A stretch of 64,000 nucleotides of DNA from Serripes groenlandicus (GCA_031761405.1 JASEVX010000007.1:25508859-25572858), one strand, 5' to 3'; shown: positions 44,549 through 56,475, counted from the stretch's first letter. The notes: generated by a model from the sequence alone, not told the origin. A program made the numbers and translations.

Positions 44549-44806
44549 ATGACGGGTCATGAATTTGCGATTCTACTTAAACCTGAAAAGACGAGATATT
44601 CAACCAATACCAGTGTTGAAAGGAAAAAGGACATTTATAATTATTTTGAAAAAAACATGATAGATAAATTACAGACACTCATTATTGAAAAAGTACATAA
44701 CCAATGCAATGGGTGTCTTATAAATCATCCAAGTCAAATAGAACATCAAGTTTTGCCTCTTAACGGACGGACAAGAACACAGATATGTTCATTGAAAGAG
44801 CAATGA
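44549..44806 (+). pseudogene. Polinton-associated small protein remnant
   Basis: Open for 85 codons. The segment NQCNGCLINHPSQIEHQ has a Cys/His pattern seen in a small protein placed between capsid and protease genes in Polintons. Function unknown. Confidence 0.4.
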
Positions 44807-45076
44807 CAAAGATTAATCCATACAAGATCATGAAGAAATGGTACCCTCCTTTATTACAATGAATGAAACTGCAGGAATCGAAAATTGTAGAAGCATACAG
44901 ACTTCGGCGGAGTTTAAACAGAATGTTACCTTTGTAATCACTAATAAATGGTTGGAACAGTGGTGTGAGAAAGTCAACCAGGCGTGGAAATAATGCATAC
45001 TCGTGAGTTACAATACATAATGGGTCATGGAACTTGGATAAAAAACCATCAAGCACAAGGTATGTGCTAAAGATCA

Positions 45077-45393
45077 ATTACCAAACAAAAACCAGTCAGT
45101 GTACAAGCTTACATTGTCAAAACGGACTCATCCAACAGATCTGGTAAACATTGGGTAGCAGTGATCTTTAACAGAAATGGAAATTCGACGTACTTCGATT
45201 CATATGGATTACCACCACTCAACACAGAAATCATGAGCTTCATCCACAATAACTGATCATCATCGACATACAACAAACAAGTTATACAAAAGTTTGTTGA
45301 GTGAAGTGTGTGGATAATACTATATATTTGCACTGAATGCAGTGGCGAGAGGAAACAATTTATAGAAATGTCTACAACTAACATTTCGGACAA
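45077..45393 (+). pseudogene. Polinton adenain-like cysteine protease remnant
   Basis: The protease is thought to mature virion proteins. GKHWVAVIF (with the catalytic His) and YFDSYGLPP (with the catalytic Asp) are clear on the plus strand; the region with the catalytic Cys follows a stop and frameshift near 45255-45350. The opposite-strand open frame here is a shadow. Confidence 0.7.
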
Positions 45394-45429
45394 CCGAACA
45401 TCAAAGAATTGATCGAAATGTGACCACTT

Positions 45430-46040
45430 GGTTCAAACAGATTTATGGAACAATACATGAAAATACTTTCAACTCTTTATTGTAAATATGTTGTTCACTA
45501 TAGCCATATGTTCCCCTCCCTTACTACTACCGTTAATGTACGGCCATTTCCACAGCAGCAGTTCTTAAAAGTTAAGACAGAACCACTCAGTTGTACGGTA
45601 TCAACATATAATGAGGTTCTACAATATGGAGACATTCTATTTATTGATATAGTGAATAAAAAAAATCTATTCAAATACTTAAGCTTGAAGATATTCCCAA
45701 TACTATAAATAATGTGAAAGTTATCATATCTGATCCTTTGTATGGAATTGTTGGACACTATCCATCAAGTTATCCCTTTTTAAACAGTTACAAATCTTCG
45801 ATCACCATACTTTTATACTTTTCGGCACAACGAGCGTTAGATGGAACATACACAACGAACATATTTTGAAAATACTCTGGTGATTGATCGTGAAGAGTTT
45901 TTGAGTAAAGTCAGAATTAGATTCCACTCTGTTCTGCAAGAGTAGCCAGTGAAGTTCTTTCAACACGGGGTTCATATGACTAAAACGGGTTGTCCTAGTT
46001 ACGATTAAGTCGCTGTTTTCTGAACAGTTTGTCCATAGTG
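45430..46040. other. Degenerate sequence downstream of the protease remnant
   Basis: No recognisable frame; probably the remaining 3' part of the Polinton. Confidence 0.3.
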
Positions 46041-47339
46041 ATCTTAGGTAGGGGAGACCGGGGCTAGTTCATACAAATATAAGTATTTTGTTATTATTAA
46101 TTTACTTTTATCACAAAGCAATTGTTAGAGTTAAGAACATCATGAAATTGACAATCTGAGCAGACGCTTTAAGAGCGGAACGGAATTTTGCGCTCTGAAC
46201 GAAACAATCATAATGAATGAAAAAACAAAAAGTATTAATATGATCATTTTCGTAATACGATTTGCTATTACCGATTGTGCTGAAAATATCAAGTCGCAAT
46301 ATGGCGGCGAACATATTCGGACAGTCGATCTAGGTTCGTGGAAACTTGAATTCAATTTGTCCGCGTGTTGAAAGACTAGGCCCTATGTTTTATGTATTAA
46401 TAAGATATCGCATTTTCTTACGAAAGTGAAATTGTTCGTTCTATTTCACGTTTGTTTGGAAAAGTTTTCGACAGAACACAATCCAGTCCAAAATATGATT
46501 CGTCAATGTGTCGTTCACTCTAGATCGTATATTGATATATAGGGTAAAGTAAAAAAAAAAAAACGATATAAACGAAACGAAATTAATATAAGCAATTCAA
46601 ATCGTTGAACGGATTTTGATAAAAGAAAAGCGTTCAATCTGAACGGAACGGGAAAAAGCAATCACAATTAGAATCTTGATTTTTCATGATTGTAGGGTTA
46701 TTCTCAGTGACATTATCTGTGTTTCTTCGAAGAACATTGTAATGTGAACCAGCATTTTGACCGTGAAGAGCAAGATAAAGTTGACCCCTTGGCTGTATAC
46801 CTGGACAACAGTTGGTGTAACTGTTTCCATGATGCATTTGATACACGACGGCAGTAACTTACTTAAAATGTACTGCAAAGCATACCAAGAATCAAATCGA
46901 TAGTCTCTATGTTATACTGCTGGTTTTTAATGTATTACTTCTTTCATGTCGTGTTTCAGTTGTCTCCCTTCTGTAAAAAATATGCCTCATCGTAGAATTG
47001 CTTGCTTGCATTTGCAAAGGAGACGGCGTCCAGTCTCTCACAATCTAGACCTTTTATCAACTGCCTCGACAGGCGTATACTCTGTGTTGGAGAAGGTGTA
47101 GTATCTACAAGCACGATTTCATGTCTACAATTTGTACCTGTTTCACAACTTCTGGTTTGATCAAGGGTTCTTTGCATTTTGTCTGGTTGTGGTCGATCTG
47201 TGACAAGTGAGGTAGCAAAATCTGTATCTTGAACTATCTCATTGCTATATCGGTAAAAACCTGATACGTCAAAGCCTTTGACGATATTATTGCTTTAGGC
47301 CGTGTATCCCTTACAAGTGTATGGTGATGCACTTGCCTT

Positions 47340-48080
47340 GATATGACGGTTTAACGGTTTAAACACCGTCCTGTGAAATGCTCTAACGTACGGCTACAGA
47401 GCGTTGGAAAACATAATAATCCACTGTTCATGGCAACATTGAGAATATGCGGTTGATGATTATCAAGAATTAAAAGAACCAGGGTTTCTTTTGATGGTTT
47501 GACATGGATAACAAAGTGCTGCAGAAACAGATGGAAATTAACCGCAGTCATCCAACCAGACGGGTGGGCACTACCGAATAAAATGTACTTTAAAGTGAGT
47601 TCTTGAAAACACAAACATCGGTGGAATTGTGTTTCACCAAATTATTTAATGCCCTTTTAAGCAACAATTATCCGGTTTCATCAATTTTCCATATCTGATG
47701 CGGAGAGAAGCGATATGTTTCCATTACTCCTGCAAGCTTGGTAAGAAAACATGTCCACATTGGTCCAGTTAAATCTATACGCTATAAGCTCACGACAATC
47801 TGGCACTCATGTTCCTTCACATGAAAGATGATAACCAGTAAGGTCCTGCAGATTGGTTGACCTTCCAGTTCGAGGGCATTCTGATTCCAAAGCCATATGC
47901 TCATGCGTTGGAGAAAGTCCAAAGTAGACATTTGATGCATCCAGTATGTATTTGGTTAATATGAGTTATTGTACAGATGTGAACACCTGTTGTTTGTTGT
48001 CATACCCGACCTTGATGTTTCTCAATACCACTGTCCTTAGCTTTCTCAAGTCTTTGGGCTCTTGCCTACAGCCTCAGCCT
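47340..48080 (-). pseudogene. Pogo-like transposase fragment (DDE domain)
   Basis: Pogo transposases are Tc1/mariner-superfamily cut-and-paste enzymes. On the minus strand: IWKIDETG (first catalytic Asp region, near 47690), GSAHPSGWMTA near 47570 and LVLLILDNHQPH with the second catalytic Asp near 47470. These are broken by frameshifts; only 47351-47614 is open over any length. Upstream, a segment resembling the HTH-to-DDE linker is present near 48080 in another frame. Confidence 0.75.
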
Positions 48081-48420
48081 GAGACCGGAGGATTTTCCAA
48101 TTTTCGATTACCATTCGGATCGCTGACACGATAGCATCCACCGATGCATAAGCATCACATCTGCCAGTTTTTCGTTTGTACATGCGAACCATTCTCAAAT
48201 ATAGATGCAGGTATATGTAGTTTCCATGTAAGTATAATGATGTATACATAACACGGTAAGGTAACTTTAAAATATATATAATTAACCGAACATGTTATGT
48301 ATTCTTCATGCGACAGTTAATAAGAGATTTATTAACACGGACAGTATGCATTTTCAAAAAGAGACGACTTAATCAAAACAATTCACAACTCAACGTTCTA
48401 GTGTTCAATAGTTATCCACG

Positions 48421-48895
48421 ATGAATTTAATGAACAATTTCGAGAATCGTTTTCAATTTCAAGAAAGGAAAAAACTTAGAAACTATTAAAATAATACCCA
48501 AGTCTGATGTTTTCATTGAAAATAACACAATGCATCTTGATATACATCTTGTTAATTGAACGCATAGAACTATGTGAATCTATGACCGGGGCTTGTTACA
48601 CTGTATTAAATAGCCCCGTTGCTCATGTAACAATAAGCCCCATATCACACACACACAATGAATTTAATGAACAATTTCGAGAATCGTTTTCAATTTCAAG
48701 AAAGGAAAAAACTTAGAAACTATTAAAATAATACCCAAGTCTGATGTTTGCATTGAAAATAACACAATGCATCTTGATATACATCTAGTTAATTGAACGC
48801 ATAGAACTATGTGAATCTATGACCGGGGCTTGTTACACTGTATTAAATAGCCCCGTTGCTCATGTAACAATAAGCCCCATATCACCCCCCACACA
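48421..48895. repeat. ~235-bp tandem duplication
   Basis: Two nearly identical units from ATGAATTTAATGAACAATTT to AATAAGCCCCATATCAC, separated by an (AC)n run. Each ends in a hairpin GGGGCTTGTTACA / TGTAACAATAAGCCCC. The high similarity indicates a recent duplication. Confidence 0.9.
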
Positions 48896-48899
48896 CACA

Positions 48900-49520
48900 C
48901 CTATGATGTTAATGGTCTCATCCGCGTGAGCGTGTACCAGAAGGAGACTAATACTTCTTGATCACAAAACCGCACGTGCACTTGTATAGGACTCCTGCCA
49001 TACACTTTAGGAATAATCAATAAACTGAATAAAAATCTACAAAATGCAATAACGTATTAAAAGTTTACTTTCGTGATTAAAAATGTGTTTGTATCACGGT
49101 AGAGTTCTGTCGGGCAGTGCCAACGATTATGTCATAATAAGTGTGTTTATGAAAGAAAAAAACACATTACGTCTGCGATGACGTAGAGCACAATGACAAT
49201 GCCATGTGCGTAGTATCTGTCCTCTAGATACAAGAGGGAAATTCGGAAAGTTCCTTTGATAAATCGTTATATTTCAAAAGCTTATATTTAGATTATACTA
49301 TTGTGATGTCAGCCATCCATAGCAACATGCGTTGTAAAAACCAGGCACAACCCTAAAATCCTCGATTACATTGTACTATATTGAACACACTATCATGACA
49401 AAAACGTGCGAAACGTTGTAAAACATGCATGACTCCATACTTAATTACGACATTTCCTAAAAGTATTCCGGAAGTAATAATTAAAATACACACACATAGC
49501 GAAGCATATTTACTAAGCGC
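48900..49520. other. No recognisable feature
   Basis: AT-rich, no gene or repeat family that I can support. Confidence 0.4.
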
Positions 49521-49541
49521 ATAATACAAACGCAAACAAAA

Positions 49542-49923
49542 GAGGAACAGCGGATTTTCATAAATGTTTGTGTCAACCTCGGGAAAACGCCGATGGAAAC
49601 TAAGAAGCTGTTAGAGAATGTTATTAACGGAGAATCGGCGAGCAGAGCACTTATGTACAGATGGCATAACACTTTCCGTGGCGGTAGAACATGTACACAG
49701 GCCAAACACAGATCTGGTCGTCCGTCTGTGGTTGATGAAATGGTTGCGATTATAAAGAACCCGCTTGATACAGATCAGCGAATGACGGTTAAAGATTTTG
49801 CAAATATGTTAAATATAGGTGCTCACAATATTTTGAAAGAAAGGTGTATTTGAAAAGTGGGTGAAAAGACATGAGAAATGTGTACAGTGCAACGGCCGCT
49901 ACTTTGAGAAGGATAAAAATTAG
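49542..49923 (+). pseudogene. Mariner-like transposase, internally deleted
   Basis: Mariner transposases move DNA with an N-terminal HTH domain and a DDD catalytic domain. The frame from about 49542 reads EEQRIFINVCVNLGKTP, then RWHNTFRGGRT and HRSGRPS, the second HTH and linker of mariner. At about 49840 it jumps, with a frameshift, to EKWVKRHEKCVQCNGRYFEK, the last block of mariner transposases, ending at TAG 49921. The whole catalytic domain is missing. It can encode no active enzyme; a non-autonomous deletion derivative is likely. Confidence 0.8.
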
Positions 49924-50444
49924 GAAATAATTTAAAATATCGTTATTGTTTAGACTATTATTATTGTATTGTAAGAACGACGTTACTGCGTCGGGGACTT
50001 TGTAGATATGGTGATCGATGTAGTATATCCACTGTTTCCGACTTTACATTAAACAAGATGGCCATGATGGCCCTGGATCGCTCACCTGATTTTTTTCCCC
50101 AATTTAACTATATAAGCCCCGCCCCCTGGCGGCCATAGTTTCCGACCAATCAACTTGGCTTGAAGGAATCTGATAGAGGGTCACCCTAGGAACATTTCTA
50201 CAAAATTGAAAATCAGCCTGACACTTTTGGAGGAGAAGATTTTTTGAGTTTTCACTATAGCCATATAAGGCAAAATAGCCCTGTCCAATGGCGGCCATGT
50301 TTCTTGACCAATCAACATGGATTGAAGGAATCTGAAAGTGGGTCACTTAAGTAACATTTCTACAAAATTATTTGAAAATCAGCTTGACACTTTTGGAGAA
50401 GAAGATTTTTTAAGTTTTCACTATAGCCATATCAGGTAAAATAG

Positions 50445-50471
50445 CCCCCCCCCCCCCCCCCCCCCCCCCCC
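50445..50471. repeat. Poly-C run, 27 bases
   Basis: Replaces the short CCCCGCCCCC found at this point in the neighbouring units. Length may be a sequencing or assembly artefact. Confidence 0.8.
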
Positions 50472-50880
50472 TGGCGGCCATGTTTTGTGACCAATCAACA
50501 TGGCTTGAAGGAATCTGATAGAGGGTCATCCAAGGAACATTTCTACAAAATTATTTGAAAATCGGCCTGACACTTTCCGAGGAGAAGATATTTTAAGTTT
50601 TCACTATAGCCATATAAGTCAAAATAGCCCCGCCCCCCTGGCGGCCATGTTTTTTGACCAATCAACATGGCTTGAAGGAATCTGATAGAGGGTCATCCAA
50701 GGAACATTTCTTTAAAATTATTTGAAAATCGGCCAGACACTTTCCGAGGCGAAGATATTTTAAGTTTTCACTATAGCCATATAAGTCAAAATAGCCCCGC
50801 CCCCCTGGCGGTCATGTTTTTTGACCAATCAACATGGCTTGAAGGAATCTGATAGAGGGTCATCCAAGGAACATTTCTAA

Positions 50881-51726
50881 ACAAGAGGCCCATGAGGGCC
50901 TATGCTCTACTGGTATGGTTCTTTGGTCATTTTCAATCCAGAGCATGTATGTATGGTGAAGATCGGATAGTAAATGGGGGCTCTTTTGTTTTCACAAGCT
51001 GTATTATAGTAATTTTTACAATTTCATGGGCCATAATCCAGTCTTGCATTGGCGGATCTGGCTGGTTTTCAAAAGGAACCAAGCTCTAATCAGTATTTAA
51101 CTACTATCTAAGTTTGGTGAAGATCAGATAGTAAATGGAGCCTCTATTGTGTTCACATGCTCAATTATAGCAATTTGGACAATTTCAAGGGCCATAATCC
51201 AGTCATGCATGGGCGGATCTGGCTGGTTTTCGAAAGGAACCGAGCTCTCATGGATATCTAACTACTGTATAAGTTTGGTTGAGATACAATCAAAAGTGAA
51301 GACTGTATCGTGTTAACAAGCTCTTTTATAGCAATTTTGACCATTTCAAGGGCCATAATCCAGTCATACAGGGGCGGATCTGGCTTGTTTTCGAAAGGAA
51401 CCGAGCTCTCATGAATATCTAACTACTGTATAAGTTTGGTTGAGATACAATCAAAAGTGAAGACTGTATTGTGTTAACAAGCTCTTTTATAGCAATTTTG
51501 ACCATTTCAAGGGCCATAATCCATTCATGCATGGGCGGATCTGGCTGGTTTTCGAAAGGAACCGAGCTCTCATGGATATCTAACTACTGTATAAGTTTGG
51601 TTGAGATACAATCAAATGAAGACTGTATCGTGTTAACAAGAAATTGTTTACGGACGCACGCACGCACGCCGGACGACGGACAAATCGCCACGACATAAGC
51701 CCTTCTGGCCTTTGGCCAGTAGAGCT
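50881..51726. mobile_element. 846-bp nested element, ACAAGAGGCCC to AGTAGAGCT
   Basis: Starts ACAAGAGGCCCATGAGGGCC and ends GGCCTTTGGCCAGTAGAGCT before an A-run. The two halves of the interrupted unit (GAACATTTCTA and AAAATTATTTG) are joined in the other units of the host element. The core is four units of about 170 bp with GGGCGGATCTGGCTGGTTTT. Same layout as its host but different sequence. Confidence 0.85.
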
Positions 51727-52389
51727 AAAAATTATTTGAAAATCGGCCTGACACTTTCGGAGGAGAAGATTTTTTAAGTTTTCACTATAGCCATATAAGG
51801 CAAAATAGCCCCGCCCCCTGGCGGCCATGTTTTTTGACCAATCAACATGGCTTGAAGGAATCTGATAGAGGGTCATCCAAGGAACATTTCTACAAAATTA
51901 TTTGAAAATCGGCTTGACACTTTCGGAGGAGAAGATTTGTTAAGTTTTCACTATAGCCATACAAGGTAAAATAGCCCCGCCCCCCCTGGCGGCCATGTTT
52001 TTTGACCAATCAACATGGCTTGAAGAAATCTAATAGAGGGTCATCCAAGGAACATTTCTACAAAATTATTTAAAAATCTGCCAACCAGTTTGGGAGAAGA
52101 AGAATTTTGAAGTTTTTTTCATTTCGTTGCCATGGAAACCAGAATTCTGCATGGATCCCAAACATTTGAAGGAAATCTGGTGAGGTCATTGAGAGGATGC
52201 TTTCTGTGAAGTTTCATCCCAATTGACCCACTGGTTACTGAGGAGAAGATGTTGACGGACGCCGGACAAAAGGCGGTCACAATAACTCACCTTGAGCAAA
52301 GCTCAGGTGAGCTAAAAACAAAGCTAGTCTCAAACTTTCTGAACGTCCCTCGTATATATTAATAAAACATTAAAGAAAATGAAAGTCAT

Positions 52390-52422
<33 letters not shown>

Positions 52423-52425
52423 ATA
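52390..52425. repeat. (AT)n microsatellite
   Basis: About 17 AT dinucleotides followed by TATAATAATA. Confidence 0.9.
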
Positions 52426-52429
52426 ATAC

Positions 52430-54010
52430 ACAATTTAAGAAAACAAGTCATTTCTAATACAAAAGATATTTTTCTAAGCCAAATTTCATTATTGATAAAA
52501 CACAAATAGGTTCATGGTAAAAAAATCCCCATGCTGCAACAGCATGTTCATGAACTTGTATTTCAAATTGTTTGACGGTTGAGATATTTGTTAAATACAT
52601 ATAATGTATATGTGTTGTGATAAAACGTTATGCCAACAACCTTACAATTTAATTTAACCGGTAATACAATTCTAACTTTCTCATTACTTGTGTGCATACT
52701 CTTTTTTGCTACTCAAATTCCTGCGCATTTTGAGAATGTCTCTTATTTTGAAATGCCTGCGACCAAGAAAGGATTGAACAGGTTCAAATTGTTTCTTATG
52801 TAAAATTGCCGAGGCCTGTGGAAATTCTAAATTCACGGGATTGCTATTTCCAGAATTTCTATTTTTTCATTCAAAATTAAAGAATCTCTGTTGAAGTCAA
52901 TATACACGCCTATAGTTTCGTTTAGATCGAGCTTATCCTTGAGCGACAGAGTGAAATTACCGACCGCTGACATGTATATCCTGTAAAATGTCGAGGAAAC
53001 CTTGTTTCTGATTCAAACATCTTACGAATAGTTTAAAATGTTTTGCCATACCCATCCATAATTTCGTGCATCATTGTTTCGAAATCAATATAAAATAATC
53101 AAGTTTAATAGTATAATTAAATGCAATATACATGCCCTAGTGACAAGCAGGTTTCATATATTTAGTTTAAGAGGGTTTGGCATCTCCCAATATGTTCAGT
53201 GTGAAAGGTTTCAGTAGAGTACTTGTTAACAGGGTTTTCCATTGGAAAAGGTACAAGTTTCTTAAGAGTGTAGTACTTCAATTTTATCAGGACCTGCAAA
53301 AATGGAAAGAAGCTTCTAGCCAGCTGATGTATGTAATATTTGAACAGTGTAATCTTGAATCGTGATCAAACTGCGGGTGCACAGGCATATCTGGTTCTAC
53401 ACTGTTTATGTTCAAAGAAGATGAGTGCAAGTGTCATTAAATGCACCAATCATGTGTTTTATGATGATACACAAAATGTAAATCCGCTTACGAAACCAAG
53501 CCTTATTGCCGTATATTTTCAAATCGAGTCTTGTCAGTGGAAAATGTAAATCAGTGGTTGTTTTCTTAAATACTGCGTACACTTATGAGCCAGAAAGAGC
53601 GGGGGAAGGGAGAGATATGCGTAGAAGGCAAAATAATTGTTTCGCATGGCTGTTTCATTATCGAATTAACTTCACTACATGGAATCTAAGGTCGTAGAAA
53701 CATTACCTTTGCAATTATTGTTGGGATAAATATTTGAACTCTGTATCATAACTGCACCGTTGGTTTGCTTTTCTCATATAAGTTGAAAACCCTCGATTCT
53801 GAAAATATAATATCAAGAAATCAACTTATTTACAAGAATAGATATGCCATCCCTGTATAAAAGTAAGAATTGAGAATATGACCTTTTATTCCATCCACAA
53901 GAAAGACCAATTAGATCTTGTTAATCGTTTTTGTTTACGATAAATGGCGTTAATAACCACGTGTCAGTCTAGAATGTGAATCTCTCCGTGATGTATCGGT
54001 CTTTGTTTTT
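52430..54010. other. Unique AT-rich stretch, no supported gene
   Basis: Short open frames near 53177-53697 have no family resemblance, no splice context I trust and no start context worth reporting. Confidence 0.4.
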
Positions 54011-54019
54011 GTTTTTTAC

Positions 54020-54150
54020 CGTTTCCTACATACAACAAATCTGTATCGGACGACTTACAAAGCATTCATTCACCAATGTGCTACTCCTAAAAACGGACTT
54101 GGTGAATGAATGCTTTGTGTTATATGTTACTGCATCTGTATAGGAAGTAT
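54020..54150. mobile_element. Short foldback element with a 22-bp-arm hairpin
   Basis: TACAAAGCATTCATTCACCA and TGGTGAATGAATGCTTTGTG are inverted around a 24-base loop (54056-54121). Outer parts TTTCCTACATACAACAAATC and CTGCATCTGTATAGGAAG resemble the arms of the TTAACCC MITEs, so this may be a distant subtype. Confidence 0.5.
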
Positions 54151-54514
54151 TGTGTTAAACGAATTCCTTTGACAACTCATCCGAAAGGACCGACTCCCCA
54201 TAAAATAGTATCAAGCGTACATTTTTGGTTGAAAATATAACAGAACGAACACATGTAACGATTTATAGCCCTGCTTGAGATTGGTATTTTCCTTGGAATA
54301 TCGATTTTTCATCGTCAGGGATAAACATGCAAATATAAAAACGATGTAAACATTGATGACTGGTCTATAATTTAAATGGAGCACTTTGTAATATACATTT
54401 ATGGCAGTAATAATCTTAATGCAAAACCATGGCGTTTAATATGAACGGGTAAAAGCATCGTTTTTCAGATGGAAATAGAAGCAGCAATCTCAAATTAAAC
54501 AATAAAGATTAAAA

Positions 54515-54598
54515 CATGGTGGCAAAAGGAGAAATAAGCCATTTTGAGCAATTTCTCAATTTCAACAATGTTTTTAAAAGTCGCCTGCTGCAAGCTGA
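54515..54598. repeat. Foldback MITE fragment
   Basis: CATGGTGGCAAAAGGAGAA, GAGCAATTTCTC and AAAAGTCGCCTGCTGCA; lacks both TTAA ends. Confidence 0.65.
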
Positions 54599-54744
54599 AA
54601 CATATTTTTAAGTATTTCTGTGTGTGCTTCTTGTCTGAAGGTCTAGGCTCCATAAGAATAGAGGTGCGTTTTTTACGCAAGCTTACTTTAGAAATGTAGA
54701 ATACAATGGCGTTGTTAGAATAGTGCGCGAACCAATCTAACATT

Positions 54745-54915
54745 ATATTTATTTATTTATTGGGGTTTTACGCCGCTTTCAACATGATTTCAGTTATTCA
54801 CGGTGACAGTTCACTTATTCATGATCCCTGGGTAAACAAACCTGTACTAGGCTAGAAAATGTGCCTTGCCCATGGCATGACCGAGATACCGCGACTGGGG
54901 ATCGAACCTGCGATA
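54745..54915 (-). repeat. SINE, 5' head damaged
   Basis: GGGGTTTTACGCCGCTTTC, GTGACAGTTCACTTATTC and GGGGATCGAACC (B box on the minus strand). The A-box part is missing. Closest to the copy at 8380. Confidence 0.7.
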
Positions 54916-55557
54916 ACTCTAACATAGGTAAACTTGGGATACACTGTTTTACTATCTGCGTTTTGATCCTAAAACCTCTTGAAAGCTCGTTTTATACGGA
55001 CCGTAAAGTAAATATTGTACCTGAAATTGTTAAGTTTGTTTAGTACGTAAAACTACGGTATATTTCGAAACAATTAAGAATGAGATGTTCATGCATGAAA
55101 TTTTTTCATAGACTTAAAATGTGTCATTGTAATTGACATAGTGTTGGAAGGTATGGCATTATGCATATGATGCTTCGTTGAAATCAAACATTGTATGTCA
55201 ATGTTTCAACTCTGACACTATGATATAGTTTCATCTTTAACTGATCATACATGTAGTGACTGCACCATGAGGATACCATGAAATACCTGATACGGTATCA
55301 TCAACCTTTTAGCAAGAGAGATTATTTTGCCCTACGCCCTACATCATACACGCATAGCTTTGTTCTGTGTTCGCATTTAAATGAGCAGCGTCTTGCAAAT
55401 TGGAGTCTTAATGACACTCCAATTTGACATCATATGAAGACATATTGACATGAAATTATCGAGGCTATATACAGAGAATGAAGACTATGATGAGACGCGC
55501 GGATGCACAGACTTAATCATCGGTGTACGCAGATGCATTTTATACGGAATCACATTA

Positions 55558-55919
55558 GGGCCATCGTGGTTTCGCGACATTGACGCGAAAACTATCGCGT
55601 TTTCGCGCTATTAATATCGTGTTTTCGCCCTATTGACCGGGTACCGGCAGATATAACTCCATAATGTGTTGTTGTTGTTTATGGATATCCAACCGGAAGA
55701 CGAAAGTGCGATAATAAAACATCGTCTTTTTGCGTTTTCGCCTTAGCGTTTTAGAGCGAAAATGAGAAAACACGATAAGAGAGCGCGAAAACACGATGCG
55801 AAACATATCGCGTTTTCGCGCTATTAATATCGATATTAATGTAACGATAACGCGATATTTTTCGCGTCAATGTATCGTATTTTTCGCGATTTCGCCCTAG
55901 GGCGAAACCACGATGGCCC
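55558..55919. mobile_element. 362-bp MITE, GGGCCATCG ends, TA duplication
   Basis: Perfect 18-bp inverted ends GGGCCATCGTGGTTTCGC and GCGAAACCACGATGGCCC, flanked by TA on both sides (55556-55557 and 55920-55921), as for Tc1/mariner-type insertion. The inner sequence is dense in TATCGCGTTTTCGCG and its inverse. No coding capacity. Confidence 0.85.
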
Positions 55920-56254
55920 TAACGGGATTTCGTATTATTTTAAGACCATAAATCGCTAGACGCGACTGTAATCAGTTGTATGCGTCAGTGAGACGTAAGA
56001 AATTCCAACGAAAATCTAACGTTCATGTATTCTTCTTGTTGTCAATGGGAAATATCACGTTAGTCTTGTAACTCATTTCTGTAATACTCGCCCAAGACAA
56101 TCTAGTTTAGTTGGTAGAGACATATATACGCACAATATCAACATCACTATCAAAACTGCAGATGTATTGGTGTTTTACAAGATGCAGATACCTTCATAGG
56201 TAGGGCATATAGTTTCTCAATATTTGTTTCCATCCTGTTTGGATAGGAATGGTA

Positions 56255-56475
56255 AGTGTGACTGATTGGTTGATTGATTGATTGATTGGGGTTTAACGCC
56301 GTTTATAACAATTTCTCAGTTATATCACGGCGGCCAGTTCACCTACTCATGCATTTCCAGGTTTTCTCACACCAGTACTCCACACAACAATCTTCCCAAG
56401 CAACTGGCTGCTTTTCCACATAGACTTAGCCCATTGGTGGAAGACAAATGTCGCATTGACTTTTGTCAATCGTGT
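56255..56475 (-). repeat. SINE, well preserved body
   Basis: Starts with a GATTGATTGATTGATTGGGG tail (plus strand) and GTTTAACGCCG, ATATCACGGCGGCCAGTTC, and ends CGCATTGACTTTTGTCAATC. Reverse complement of the copy at 11045-11290. Confidence 0.75.

Larger units (their letters stand above)
40835..45420 (+). mobile_element. Decayed Polinton/Maverick remnant
   Basis: Pieces of a protein-primed DNA polymerase, capsid-type proteins and an adenain-like cysteine protease occur in order on the plus strand, a combination characteristic of Polintons and related adintovirus-like elements. No integrase or packaging ATPase was recognised, and no terminal repeats. All frames are broken by many stops and frameshifts, and another repeat is inserted at 42615-42890. 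An old, dead copy. Confidence 0.75.
46046..48895 (-). mobile_element. Pogo/Tigger-like transposon remnant (tentative limits)
   Basis: A decayed minus-strand pogo transposase (47340-48080) lies between GGGGAGACCGGGGCTAGTT at 46051 and inverted GGGGCTTATTGTTAC-type sequence (plus strand GTAACAATAAGCCCC) near 48630 and 48870. The end match is partial, so limits are approximate. Confidence 0.45.
50053..52313. mobile_element. AGCTC...CTTGT element, reverse orientation, with nested insertion
   Basis: Left end ACAAGATGGCCATGATGGCC and right end CTTGAGCAAAGCTCAGGTGA then GCT before an A-run: the reverse complement of the element at 38111. The core is many units of about 165 bp with GGCGGCCATGTTTTTTGACC and CTTGAAGGAATCTGATAGAG. 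A relative is inserted at 50881-51726. Confidence 0.8.

Noticed and set aside
50445..50471. Poly-C run as a functional G-quadruplex site
   Set aside because: Neighbouring units have only a short C-rich stretch here, so slippage or sequencing error is the simpler explanation.
53177..53697. Three short plus-strand frames
   Set aside because: No homology that I recognise, no connected splice sites, and lengths expected by chance.
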